A stretch of 7,088 bases of DNA from an uncultured Bacteroidales bacterium (GCA_902768605.1 CACXLY010000109.1:1-7088), one strand, 5' to 3'. Positions 1 to 6,009 are shown, counted from the stretch's first letter. A program made the numbers and translations. Notes: generated by a model from the letters alone, not told the origin.

Positions 1-234
1 TCGGGCAACAGAGCGAATAAAAAAGGCTGTGATATCATTGCTGTCGGGGAAAAGCACCGAACCAAAGGTCGACGATAGTCAAGGTGCGAAAGACCACAGA
101 CGGGGTGTTCTCCGCCTGCGCTTACTTTTTCAAAAATAAGTCCGTTGCGCCTATTTATCGGCACTGCGGACACATGATTGATAGCTTTTAACTTTTACCG
201 GACAGCAATAAATCTGAAAATACTCTTCGCTTAA
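1..234. other. Left-edge region with no firmly assignable gene
   Basis: Nothing here can be called with confidence. On the + strand one frame is open from the window edge to a TAA at 137-139, giving 45 residues ending LRLRLLFQK. It could be the C-terminus of an upstream gene, but I do not recognise it. A second + frame is open to a TAG at 76-78. On the minus strand an ATG at 38-36 opens a hydrophobic run (MISQPFLFALLP) that leaves the window. About 25 bp upstream of it is GACCTTTG (70-63, minus), close to the phylum's -7 element, so a divergent gene is also possible. Two imperfect hairpins sit back to back at 121-140 and 141-170; neither has a following T tract. The remainder up to 234 shows nothing further. 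Confidence 0.3.
141..170. repeat. Imperfect inverted repeat (hairpin) upstream of murQ
   Basis: The arms TCCGTTGCGCC and GGCACTGCGGA can pair over 11 positions with two mismatches and one G-T wobble, around an 8-base loop. A weaker AT-rich hairpin (121-140) abuts it on the left. There is no T tract after either, so a factor-independent terminator is not well supported. An RNA hairpin at the end of an upstream transcript is the simplest reading. Confidence 0.35.
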
Positions 235-266
235 TTTGTGAATTAGCAAAAGAAACATTACCTTTG
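235..266 (+). promoter_or_regulatory. Bacteroidota-type promoter of murQ
   Basis: TTTG at 235-238, a 20-bp spacer, then TACCTTTG at 259-266 match the -33/-7 consensus (TTTG, 19-21 bp, TAnnTTTG) of the primary sigma factor of Bacteroidota. Transcription should begin near 271-275. The promoter therefore overlaps and rules out the in-frame TTG at 264 as the murQ start. Confidence 0.85.
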
Positions 267-284
267 CAGGCAAATGAGTGCAAG

Positions 285-1151
285 ATGCTAATAGAATACG
301 AAAAGAACTATCTTGAGGGGCTGAATAATGATGGGAAATGCGAGCAAGGCAGTAAGGTGCCAATCACTGAGCAGTCGTCGCACTACGACCATCTGGAGGC
401 AATGTCGGTGGGTGAGCTGTTACGGCACATCAACGACGAAGATGCGCTGGTGGCGGAGGCTGTCCGCAAGGTTCTGCCTGAGATACAGGCCTTTGTGGAA
501 GCCGTAGAGCCAAGGATGAAGCGAGGGGGCAGGCTGTTTTATGTGGGCGCCGGCACAAGCGGACGCCTTGGGGTGCTCGATGCAAGCGAACTGCCGCCGA
601 CGTTTGGTCTTTCTCCAGACATTGTGATTGGCATTATTGCTGGCGGCGACAGAGCACTTCGCCATGCTGTCGAGAAGGCTGAGGACTTCCCGGAAAGAGG
701 CTGGCAGGACCTGCAGGCGTTTTCTCCCACAACGGATGACACCGTGCTTGGCATCGCGGCTTCTGGCACAACACCATACGTCATCGGAGCTGTCGGCGAA
801 GCAAGAAAGCGAGGTCTGCTGACGGGTTGCATCACGAGCAATCCCGGCACACCTCTGGCTGCGGCCTGCGAGCATCCTATCGAGACGATTGTCGGTCCCG
901 AGTTTGTCACGGGCTCCAGCCGGATGAAGAGCGGCACGGCTCAGAAGATGGTCCTGAACATGATTTCCACCTCGCTGATGGTTCGCATGGGGCGCGTCGA
1001 AGGCAATCGAATGGTGAAGATGCAACTCACCAACGCCAAGCTCGTGGACCGCGGCACACGCATGATTCAGGAGTCGCTCGGCCTCAGTTACGAAGAGGCG
1101 CAGGAACGTCTGCTCGAAAGCGGCAGCGTGGACAAAGCGCTGAAGGAATAG
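285..1151 (+). CDS. murQ: N-acetylmuramic acid 6-phosphate etherase (MurQ)
   Basis: MurQ is a cytoplasmic enzyme of peptidoglycan recycling. It cleaves the D-lactyl ether of MurNAc-6-phosphate, giving GlcNAc-6-phosphate and D-lactate. From the ATG at 285 the product is 288 residues. The SIS-fold sugar-phosphate signature GGRLFYVGAGTSGRLG (81-96) runs into DASELPPTFG. E102 there and E133 in KAED match the two catalytic glutamates (Glu83 and Glu114) of E. coli MurQ. The GCKR-type signature begins GPEFVTGSSRMKSGTAQ (204-220). Bacteroidales MurQ proteins usually start just before ITEQ, so the first 24 or so residues are extra. A GTG at 357, preceded by AAGG, would give a 264-residue protein of family-typical length. 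The TTG at 264 lies in the promoter. The gene converges on the minus-strand operon, with 15 bp between stop codons and no hairpin terminator there. The family call is secure; the start is not. Confidence 0.95.
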   Translation: MLIEYEKNYLEGLNNDGKCEQGSKVPITEQSSHYDHLEAMSVGELLRHINDEDALVAEAVRKVLPEIQAFVEAVEPRMKRGGRLFYVGAGTSGRLGVLDASELPPTFGLSPDIVIGIIAGGDRALRHAVEKAEDFPERGWQDLQAFSPTTDDTVLGIAASGTTPYVIGAVGEARKRGLLTGCITSNPGTPLAAACEHPIETIVGPEFVTGSSRMKSGTAQKMVLNMISTSLMVRMGRVEGNRMVKMQLTNAKLVDRGTRMIQESLGLSYEEAQERLLESGSVDKALKE

Positions 1152-1166
1152 TCTAAACGCCCGAAA

Positions 1167-2990
1167 CTATTTGCTCGTCCCCTTTTCTGGGAAGTCCACC
1201 AGATAGGTTCTGTTGTCGCGATGAGTGTTGTAGGTGCTCTTGACGAGTCCGTTCACCACAAAGCCGAAGCCCTTGCCGGGCTGATTGGATAGGCAGTTGT
1301 TGCAGATGTTGTGCAGCCGGATGCCTGCGTTGCTCGGCACCTCCATGCTGCTCTCGATGCGTATGTCGTTGTGGAGCACGTCATAGATGCCGAATGCCGT
1401 GGCGAAGTGGTTCTGCACATGGTCGGCAACTTTGTAGGCCGCGTAGCCGTCGCGAGTGCCGTTCTCGCTCATATAGGCCGCCTGATTTGGGGCGTCGTAG
1501 GGCGTCTCGCACTGGAAGAAGTAGGTGCGCCCGTGCTCGCCGTTCCATAGCGTCTGGTATTGCTGGAAGTGTTCGTTGAAGAGGCCGTACATGGTCACGT
1601 GGTCGCCGTTCACTACCAGGCCGTTAGCCGAAGTGTTCACGTCCCATCCCACGCTGCCTCTTACGCCGTGGTCTGCTCGCCATATCCAGAAGTGGTCGCC
1701 GATGACGTCGTGGCTGTTGATGATGACCGCCTCGTCCACGTTGACGTGTCCACTACGGAAGCCTCCCACGCGGAAGAAGAGGTCGGCGAGTAGGGTAGGG
1801 TTGTTGGCATGACGCACTTGTGTGCCTGCCTTAGGGCCCACTTGCAGCAAGGAGTGCGAGGAATAGTGCGCGTCGAACATCAGCGAAGCGATGGTGACGC
1901 CATCCACCTCGTCCACCATGATTGCCGTCTCGCAGCGCTCGCCGGGAATGACGGTGGCATAGCCGAGGCCAAGCAGGATGGTGCCGGGGCGGGTGATGTA
2001 GAGCGGCTCCTCCAGCGTGTACATACCGGGGGTGAAGAGCAGATGTCGGCCTGCTCTCAGCTGGCGGTTCATCTCGCTTGCCGTTGCTCCCGGCTTCACG
2101 ATGAAGAAGTCCTTCTCGACATCTATTTCCTCGCCTTCCCCTATCGACTCTCGAGTGTAGGAAAGTCCGCTGCTCTCGTGCCTCAGTGCAGGGCGGAACA
2201 CCTTGTAGCGACCGTCTTTTCCCATGAAGAGGAAAGGCTTCTCGCGGATGATGGGAGTAGTGGGGATGAAGGTCACGTTGCCGCCCTCGTCCCAGTTGTC
2301 GCGATAGGTCGAGCGGTCCACATCGGGCCCAAGTTCAACGCCCTGAAAACAGTAGTTGTACTTGATTTCTCGAAACTCGCCGCGCCCTTTGTTCAAGATG
2401 CTGTTGCGATAGTACCATTGTTGCTGGTGGTCGCTGCCTGCAGGCGCCTCGAAGTGGCAGTCGGCGGCAAATCCTCCGCTCACCCAGCCGTTTCCCCATT
2501 GCGTGCGAAGGGTGCGGGTCGAGTAGATACGACGAAGAGGGGCGGCCTGCGAGACGGCCCACTTGAAGGTCTCAGGCTCGTCGTAAGTCTCAGGGCCAAC
2601 GACCGACAGGTTCTCTGCTGAGCGCCAGAAAGTGCAGGTGCCGTTGTCGTCTCTCAAAGGTGCAGGTGTGTGGATGTTGGAGAGCAGCACCTCATAAGGC
2701 GTGCGCCCCAAGCCGGCTATCTGCATGTAGTAGGGAACATTCAGCAGCCCTGCCTCGCGATAGTCGCCTGGCAGGAAGAGCACCGCATAGCGCTGGCGGC
2801 TGAACTGGTCGTGGAACATCTCGTCGTGCAAAGCGTTCACCTTGAACGCCACCGCTTGCATGTTGTCTTGCGGACTGAAGATGATGACGTTGGGGCCGAA
2901 GATGTCTTCTGTTGTGGATGCAGATGCGAGTCCTGCCTGCCCTGTCAAGGCGACTAGGGCAAACAATGCTGTGATGACGGATTGCTTCAT
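1167..2990 (-). CDS. Secreted beta-helix (pectin-lyase-like fold) protein of unknown activity
   Basis: This 607-residue protein has a Sec signal peptide (1-24, ASA before Ser25). It strongly resembles, from memory, a family of about 600 residues common in actinobacteria and fungi. That family is often labelled 'adenylyl cyclase' or 'coagulation factor 5/8 type domain'; I see neither domain. Conserved stretches include FGPNVIIFSP (31-40), QRYAVLFLPGDY (66-77), NGWVSGGFAAD (167-177), QQQWYYRNS (189-197), IREKPFLF (248-255), DVIGDHFWIWRADHG (428-442) and NGLVVNGDHVTMYGLF (456-471). The short strand-turn repeats fit a right-handed beta-helix. The segments at 68-95 and 316-343 resemble each other (LLF.PG.Y, then GLG), suggesting two beta-helix lobes as in GH55-type enzymes. 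A polysaccharide-active role is inference; no catalytic residues can be assigned. It is the last gene of a three-gene operon, with 1 bp between the preceding stop and this ATG. Confidence 0.85.
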   Translation of the reverse strand: MKQSVITALFALVALTGQAGLASASTTEDIFGPNVIIFSPQDNMQAVAFKVNALHDEMFHDQFSRQRYAVLFLPGDYREAGLLNVPYYMQIAGLGRTPYEVLLSNIHTPAPLRDDNGTCTFWRSAENLSVVGPETYDEPETFKWAVSQAAPLRRIYSTRTLRTQWGNGWVSGGFAADCHFEAPAGSDHQQQWYYRNSILNKGRGEFREIKYNYCFQGVELGPDVDRSTYRDNWDEGGNVTFIPTTPIIREKPFLFMGKDGRYKVFRPALRHESSGLSYTRESIGEGEEIDVEKDFFIVKPGATASEMNRQLRAGRHLLFTPGMYTLEEPLYITRPGTILLGLGYATVIPGERCETAIMVDEVDGVTIASLMFDAHYSSHSLLQVGPKAGTQVRHANNPTLLADLFFRVGGFRSGHVNVDEAVIINSHDVIGDHFWIWRADHGVRGSVGWDVNTSANGLVVNGDHVTMYGLFNEHFQQYQTLWNGEHGRTYFFQCETPYDAPNQAAYMSENGTRDGYAAYKVADHVQNHFATAFGIYDVLHNDIRIESSMEVPSNAGIRLHNICNNCLSNQPGKGFGFVVNGLVKSTYNTHRDNRTYLVDFPEKGTSK

Positions 2991-2991
2991 A

Positions 2992-3477
2992 TTACTTTAT
3001 CTTCCAAATGTTCAGAACGATGCCCTTGAACTGCTGTGTCCAGTCGGGAGAGCAGACGAACAGGGCGTTGTTCAGCCAAGCGTATTTGCTGTCTGCAGGA
3101 GCCTCGAACTGAGGCGCGCACTTGAAGTAGCCATCGGCTATGATGCCTCGGTTGCGGATGTGGATGCACACGTCATCGTCCGTCTTGATGCAGTAGATGG
3201 CTTCCAGTTCCGTGCGATGCAGCGTGGTATCAACAAGCTGATAGTCTGCTCCTCCGTTCAGGATGGTTCCCTTCAGCTTTGGTCCCTCGAATGTGCCGCC
3301 TGTAATGGGGATGACGATGCGCCGGCCGTGCTGTGTCTCTCCGCAGGAATAAGCCTCGCCCAGCGTTACCTTCAGCTGCATGGCAAACTCCAGCTGAGGC
3401 GTTTCCTTTGGCACCTCAACCTGAGCGACGGCTTGCAGCGAGAAGGCCGTCAGCAGGATGATGAGCAAGTGCTTCAT
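2992..3477 (-). CDS. Secreted DUF3237 (UPF0311) family protein
   Basis: The product has 161 residues. A signal peptide (1-18, AVA before Gln19) directs it out of the cytoplasm. The mature part carries the DUF3237 pattern: LKVTLGEAYSCG (35-46), the hallmark GRRIVIPITGGTFEGPKLKG (51-70) followed by GGADYQLV (75-82), then IHIRNRGI (105-112) and KYAWLNNALFV (131-141). The family is a small all-beta protein; I know of no established general function. Five cysteines remain in the mature chain (45, 96, 104, 120, 142), which could form disulphides outside the cytoplasm. Its ATG overlaps the stop of the upstream gene by 4 bp (ATGA), implying translational coupling. Its own stop lies 1 bp before the beta-helix gene. 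The tight linkage suggests the two act in one process, but the substrate is unknown. Confidence 0.88.
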   Translation of the reverse strand: MKHLLIILLTAFSLQAVAQVEVPKETPQLEFAMQLKVTLGEAYSCGETQHGRRIVIPITGGTFEGPKLKGTILNGGADYQLVDTTLHRTELEAIYCIKTDDDVCIHIRNRGIIADGYFKCAPQFEAPADSKYAWLNNALFVCSPDWTQQFKGIVLNIWKIK

Positions 3478-4358
3478 TTCAATGTGACCTTGCTGTTCAT
3501 CTGGAACGACACGCCCATGCTGCTGTATGAGCTTTCCGACGTGATGCTCTTTATCCAGCCATCCTTTTGGAAAGTATAGGTAGCGTTTTCCGAAGAGTCT
3601 ATTTTCAGGTTGCCTATCATCGAACCGAACATGTCCATGAGATTGCTGGACTGGTTGGGCACGAGTTTCTCCACGAGTCCCGACACCATCTCCTTCATGT
3701 CGTCGGCATTCATGTTGATGATAGAGTTGCTCTGAATCTTGCTCTTGTCGACCACGGTGTATGTGCGCTTCATCTTGATGCCCTGCGCGGTATTGTATTC
3801 TTCCTCGGTGCCTGTGCTGATGGTCTTGCCGTTCAGCGTCAGCGGACTGGTGCTGATCTGCACGCTTTCCACGAGCGACTGGTCATTCATCTCGCCTGTC
3901 AGTTGCTTTTTTATTTCGGAAAGTTTTGTCTTGTCCAGTTGAGGCACCTCGGCGAGCACGTTGTCGAGCACGTTGTCGAGCATCTCGTTTATGCGCTTCT
4001 TCCCCTCCTCAGCATTCAGAATCTTCGTCACTTTGCCGTCCTTGTCGGTCGCATATTGTGTGTGGACATCCTTCATCATCTCGGTAGCGAGGGAATAGAT
4101 GCGGCTTTCGACATCCTTCGCATCCGTCTTCACGTCGGTCACGTAAACGTCCAGGACGTAGCCGTCGGCTGTGGCGTCGACCACTTCGTACACCGTTTCC
4201 GTCGAGATTGTCGTTACTGGTTTCGAAGGAGCACTAATCTTGGCTTCCGTCACGTACACCTTCTTCATGCCCTTCTTCATGTTGGGCGCAATCTTTGTCT
4301 GAGCGCAGACCAGCATTGTGGCGAGCAGCAATGTGCTCATCAAAAAGAACCTTTTCAT
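3474..4358 (-). CDS. Secreted beta-strand-rich protein, possibly DUF6263-like
   Basis: The 294-residue protein begins with a signal peptide (1-19, VCA before Gln20). The residue before Cys18 is Val, a poor lipobox, so signal peptidase I cleavage is more likely than lipidation. The mature chain alternates hydrophobic and polar residues in strand-like stretches: VYVTEAKISAP (34-44), VYEVVDATADGYVLDVYVTDV (56-76), MKRTYTVVDKSKI (196-208) and ATYTFQKDGWIKSITSESSY (259-278). The last resembles the repeating 'T.t.d.nG.i.S' pattern of DUF6263 proteins of Bacteroidota. A helical, charged middle (116-160) contains a short duplication, DNVLDNVL (128-135). It is the first gene of the operon, 4 bp overlapping the DUF3237 gene, behind a -7 element at 4401-4394. 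The family match is from memory and tentative; the function is unknown. Confidence 0.8.
   Translation of the reverse strand: MKRFFLMSTLLLATMLVCAQTKIAPNMKKGMKKVYVTEAKISAPSKPVTTISTETVYEVVDATADGYVLDVYVTDVKTDAKDVESRIYSLATEMMKDVHTQYATDKDGKVTKILNAEEGKKRINEMLDNVLDNVLAEVPQLDKTKLSEIKKQLTGEMNDQSLVESVQISTSPLTLNGKTISTGTEEEYNTAQGIKMKRTYTVVDKSKIQSNSIINMNADDMKEMVSGLVEKLVPNQSSNLMDMFGSMIGNLKIDSSENATYTFQKDGWIKSITSESSYSSMGVSFQMNSKVTLK
3954..3977 (-). repeat. In-frame 12-bp tandem duplication
   Basis: Two exact copies of GAGCACGTTGTC (+ strand reading) at 3954-3965 and 3966-3977 encode the repeated DNVL of the 294-residue secreted protein. The partial unit GAGCA continues from 3978. It looks like a slippage product that keeps the frame and lengthens a predicted helix by just over one turn. 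Confidence 0.75.
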
Positions 4359-4393
4359 CGAGTCTTGTTTTAAGTTAATACCAATTGCAGGTG

Positions 4394-4401
4394 CAAAGAT
4401 A
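4394..4401 (-). promoter_or_regulatory. Probable -7 element for the three-gene secreted-protein operon
   Basis: Reading the minus strand, TATCTTTG (4401-4394) is followed by CACC and fits TAnnTTTG. It lies 35 bp before the ATG at 4358. No TTTG occurs at the expected 19-21 bp upstream (the bases there read GCGG), so the -33 element is missing or divergent. An alternative TTTC lies only 13 bp upstream. It sits in the 119-bp gap after the HTH gene, so the operon can be transcribed independently of the DUF2975 operon. Confidence 0.6.
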
Positions 4402-4477
4402 AGAAATAAAGTTGGAAAGTCCGCGTTTTGGGCTGTAAGGATTAAGATTATTTAATGTCTCTGCAGCAATCGTGGCA

Positions 4478-4693
4478 TTAGTCTTCCTCGTCCGCTCTAT
4501 ATTCCAGGATGTCTCCCGGCTGGCAGTCGAGGGCCTGACAAATGGCTTCGAGGGTTGAGAACCTGACGGCTTTTGCCTTGCCCGTCTTGAGGATGGAGAG
4601 GTTGGCGGCCGTGATGCCAATCTTCTCAGCAAGTTCCTGTGATGACATCTTCCGCTTAGCCATCATCACATCTACATTTACGATTATACTCAT
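4478..4693 (-). CDS. Small XRE-family HTH transcriptional regulator
   Basis: This 71-residue protein is little more than a Cro/C1-type DNA-binding domain. MSSQELAEKIGITAANLSIL (16-35) forms helices 1-3 with the recognition helix around TAANLSILKTG. FSTLEAICQALDCQPGDILEY (45-65) forms the remaining helices, including the typical 'ALDCQPGDIL' ending. This compact type (YozG-like) is commonly encoded beside DUF2975 membrane proteins, as here. It is the last gene of the operon. The ATG at 4693 is preferred over the internal MM (10-11) because homologues have the same N-terminus and because GGAG (4702-4699) lies 5 bp before it. By analogy it probably binds its own operon's promoter; the paired palindromes near 5941 and 6018 are candidate sites (inference). 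The C-terminus is acidic (ADEED). Confidence 0.92.
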   Translation of the reverse strand: MSIIVNVDVMMAKRKMSSQELAEKIGITAANLSILKTGKAKAVRFSTLEAICQALDCQPGDILEYRADEED

Positions 4694-4698
4694 AATCT

Positions 4699-4705
4699 CT
4701 CCTTT
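4699..4705 (-). promoter_or_regulatory. Strong Shine-Dalgarno site of the HTH gene
   Basis: Minus strand AAAGGAG ends 5 bp before the ATG at 4693. It lies in the 15-bp gap after the DUF2975 stop codon. Such clear Shine-Dalgarno sites are uncommon in Bacteroidota, and this one supports the chosen start. Confidence 0.75.
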
Positions 4706-4708
4706 CCC

Positions 4709-5227
4709 TTAGATGGTCAGTTCCTGTTCCTCTCTTAGCCTGATGCCAATGGCAAACACCTCTGCGATAATCCAGCAGAAAAATGCCAGGATAATGGGAT
4801 AGATAACACTCCGATATGCCCAACTGAGTTGCAAAGATTGTGGGTGATTAAATTGGACGCTAATAAAATAACCAGTTAAAATGCTTATTAGCGTGAATAC
4901 ATTATATAGGAAGATGCCTTTGCCAGTTTTGCGGAGTAATGAGACGTTATCCTTTACAAATATCTTGTCCCTGTTAACGTTCAGCATAAATTTGACGAAC
5001 GATATCAATCCCCTGATTAATGTCAGATAAAGAATTAATAAAGTTAAAGCCGCAGCAATAATGGTAACCCAGAATAACACCCAATCAATGGAACCATCAG
5101 CAAAGATTGATTCCATATTATGCTGAAAGAATTTCACAAACCCCTTCATTTCCCAACAGAGCCTTGCAAACTCTATCACTATCAACGTAAGCATCGTGAT
5201 GCACAAAAAATTCAATTTCTTTTTCAT
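4709..5227 (-). CDS. DUF2975 family membrane protein (second, AT-rich copy)
   Basis: The 172-residue protein has four predicted transmembrane segments (about 6-24, 50-77, 105-125 and 138-160), starting MKKKL and ending REEQELTI. The segment NRDKIFVKDNVSLLRKTGKG (85-104) between helices 2 and 3, and AEVFAIGIRLREEQELTI at the end, are typical of DUF2975, a family of small inner-membrane proteins without a known activity. Four helices and a lysine-rich N-terminus suggest both termini face the cytoplasm. It follows the first paralogue by 18 bp with a perfect AGGAGG, and precedes the HTH gene by 15 bp. My count of 4801-5100 gives 109 G+C in 300 (36%), far below the neighbouring paralogue, so the two copies may have different origins. 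The family call is good; the role is unknown, possibly modulating the partner HTH protein. Confidence 0.88.
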   Translation of the reverse strand: MKKKLNFLCITMLTLIVIEFARLCWEMKGFVKFFQHNMESIFADGSIDWVLFWVTIIAAALTLLILYLTLIRGLISFVKFMLNVNRDKIFVKDNVSLLRKTGKGIFLYNVFTLISILTGYFISVQFNHPQSLQLSWAYRSVIYPIILAFFCWIIAEVFAIGIRLREEQELTI

Positions 5228-5234
5228 AATCTTT

Positions 5235-5240
5235 CCTCCT
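5235..5240 (-). promoter_or_regulatory. Perfect AGGAGG Shine-Dalgarno of the second DUF2975 gene
   Basis: AGGAGG (5240-5235, minus) lies 7 bp before the ATG at 5227, the ideal spacing for pairing with 16S rRNA. It sits in the 18-bp gap between the two DUF2975 genes. The first gene of the operon shows no such site (AACATTACTGTT before its ATG). Confidence 0.85.
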
Positions 5241-5245
5241 TTTCT

Positions 5246-5920
5246 TTAGATGGTTAATTCTTGTTCTTCCTTCAAATCCTTTCCCATCAGGATAATCTGC
5301 GAGACTATCATCATCGCAAGACCCATGATGAGGCAGATGAAATTCGGCGTGAACCACTTGATGTCGTAATATGCCATGTTGACGTATTGCACGAGGATTT
5401 GCGTCACAATGTACGAGCGGATATATTGCCACACCCAAAAGGCTACGAGCAGGATGCCCGCTATGCGGGCGACGAAGACTTCCCGTCGGGCAACGGACCG
5501 CAGCACTTGGAAGACGATGACAACCAACCAGCCGAGTAGCAGCACATTGGGTATAATCGAGCAGTACACGATGATGAAAGGCTTGGACTGCGTGACGCGG
5601 TCGGCAGGAATGGCAAGGCTCACCTGCTTCATATCCACGCGGCACACCTGACCATCCACTTCGCTGAGCAAAGCGAAGTCCTTAGGATAATGGCGGGCCT
5701 CCACGTTGACGTCGATGGACATCGTCGGTTTGCTCTTTCTCCTCACACCACCCTCTATCTCTTCTGTCGTCGAGAATTCCTCCGGCTCCTCGCCGAAGTA
5801 AAGTTCCTCACGCTCCTTGTCGGTAGAACTCGAATAGTTGACATGGACAAGGTCACACACGATAGCAGCCACCAGCACCAATGTCAGCAGACCGCAATAC
5901 AAACGAAGTTTCTTCTTCAT
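5246..5920 (-). CDS. DUF2975-like membrane protein with a large extracytoplasmic loop (first copy)
   Basis: The 224-residue protein heads the operon. It shares the start MKKKL and the end KEEQELTI with the next gene, and four predicted membrane segments (about 7-27, 115-140, 152-172 and 192-212). It differs by a loop of some 85-90 residues (28-114) between helices 1 and 2. The loop starts with an acidic stretch (DKEREELYFGEEPEEFSTTEE, 34-54) and continues with strand-like sequence (MSIDVNVEARHY, 67-78). With the lysines inside, this loop should lie outside the membrane, where it could sense something (inference). The region after helix 2, RREVFVARIAGILL, aligns with NRDKIFVKDNVSLL of the paralogue. 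Base composition is high: 136 G+C of 240 in 5401-5640 (57%). The start is supported by the promoter at 5962-5993 and a leader of about 35 nt. DUF2975 membership is clear from the tail and context, weaker in the loop. Confidence 0.82.
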   Translation of the reverse strand: MKKKLRLYCGLLTLVLVAAIVCDLVHVNYSSSTDKEREELYFGEEPEEFSTTEEIEGGVRRKSKPTMSIDVNVEARHYPKDFALLSEVDGQVCRVDMKQVSLAIPADRVTQSKPFIIVYCSIIPNVLLLGWLVVIVFQVLRSVARREVFVARIAGILLVAFWVWQYIRSYIVTQILVQYVNMAYYDIKWFTPNFICLIMGLAMMIVSQIILMGKDLKEEQELTI

Positions 5921-5932
5921 AACAGTAATGTT

Positions 5933-5949
5933 TTATTGTTAAACGATAA
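5933..5949. promoter_or_regulatory. Candidate operator A (imperfect palindrome, 5' leader)
   Basis: TTATTGTTAAACGATAA is a 17-bp dyad of the form TTATnGTTnAACnATAA, symmetric except for one base pair of positions. It lies just downstream of the probable transcription start of the DUF2975 operon and 13-29 bp before the ATG. The 19-bp block 5931-5949 recurs 77 bp away at 6008-6026 with 17 of 19 matches. A repressor bound here would block transcription; the HTH protein of the same operon is the natural candidate (inference). Confidence 0.55.
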
Positions 5950-5961
5950 ATAATTTCGGTG

Positions 5962-5993
5962 CAAAGGTAAGGAGTTTTCTTATATCATGCAAG
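5962..5993 (-). promoter_or_regulatory. Promoter of the DUF2975-DUF2975-HTH operon
   Basis: On the minus strand CTTG (5993-5990), a 20-bp spacer and TACCTTTG (5969-5962) fit the Bacteroidota consensus with one mismatch in the -33 element. Transcription should start near 5955, giving a leader of about 35 nt to the ATG at 5920. The two candidate operators lie on either side of it. Confidence 0.75.
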
Positions 5994-6009
5994 AAAAAAG
6001 GTAATTATT

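Noticed and set aside
264..266. TTG start codon giving a 295-residue MurQ
   Set aside because: These bases are the TTG of the -7 promoter element TACCTTTG, so they lie upstream of the transcription start.
1152..1166. Bidirectional terminator between murQ and the convergent operon
   Set aside because: The 15 bp between the stop codons contain no inverted repeat.
1809..2621. Long + strand open frame (270 codons)
   Set aside because: It is antisense to the beta-helix gene, lacks recognisable motifs, and reflects the codon bias of the real gene.
1167..2990. Adenylyl cyclase or F5/8 (discoidin) domain annotation
   Set aside because: No cyclase catalytic motif or discoidin domain is visible; the strand-turn repeats indicate a pectin-lyase-like beta-helix.
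2842..3579. Long + strand open frame (245 codons) across the operon junctions
   Set aside because: It runs antisense through three coding sequences with good family matches and has no promoter or motif of its own.
4302..4358. Lipoprotein signal (Cys18) in the 294-residue protein
   Set aside because: The residue before Cys is Val, outside the usual Gly/Ala/Ser, while VCA before Gln20 is a good signal peptidase I site.
3567..4373. Long + strand open frame (268 codons), rich in His, Val and Leu
   Set aside because: It is antisense to the DUF6263-like gene, with a composition typical of the reverse complement of an acidic, Lys-rich protein.
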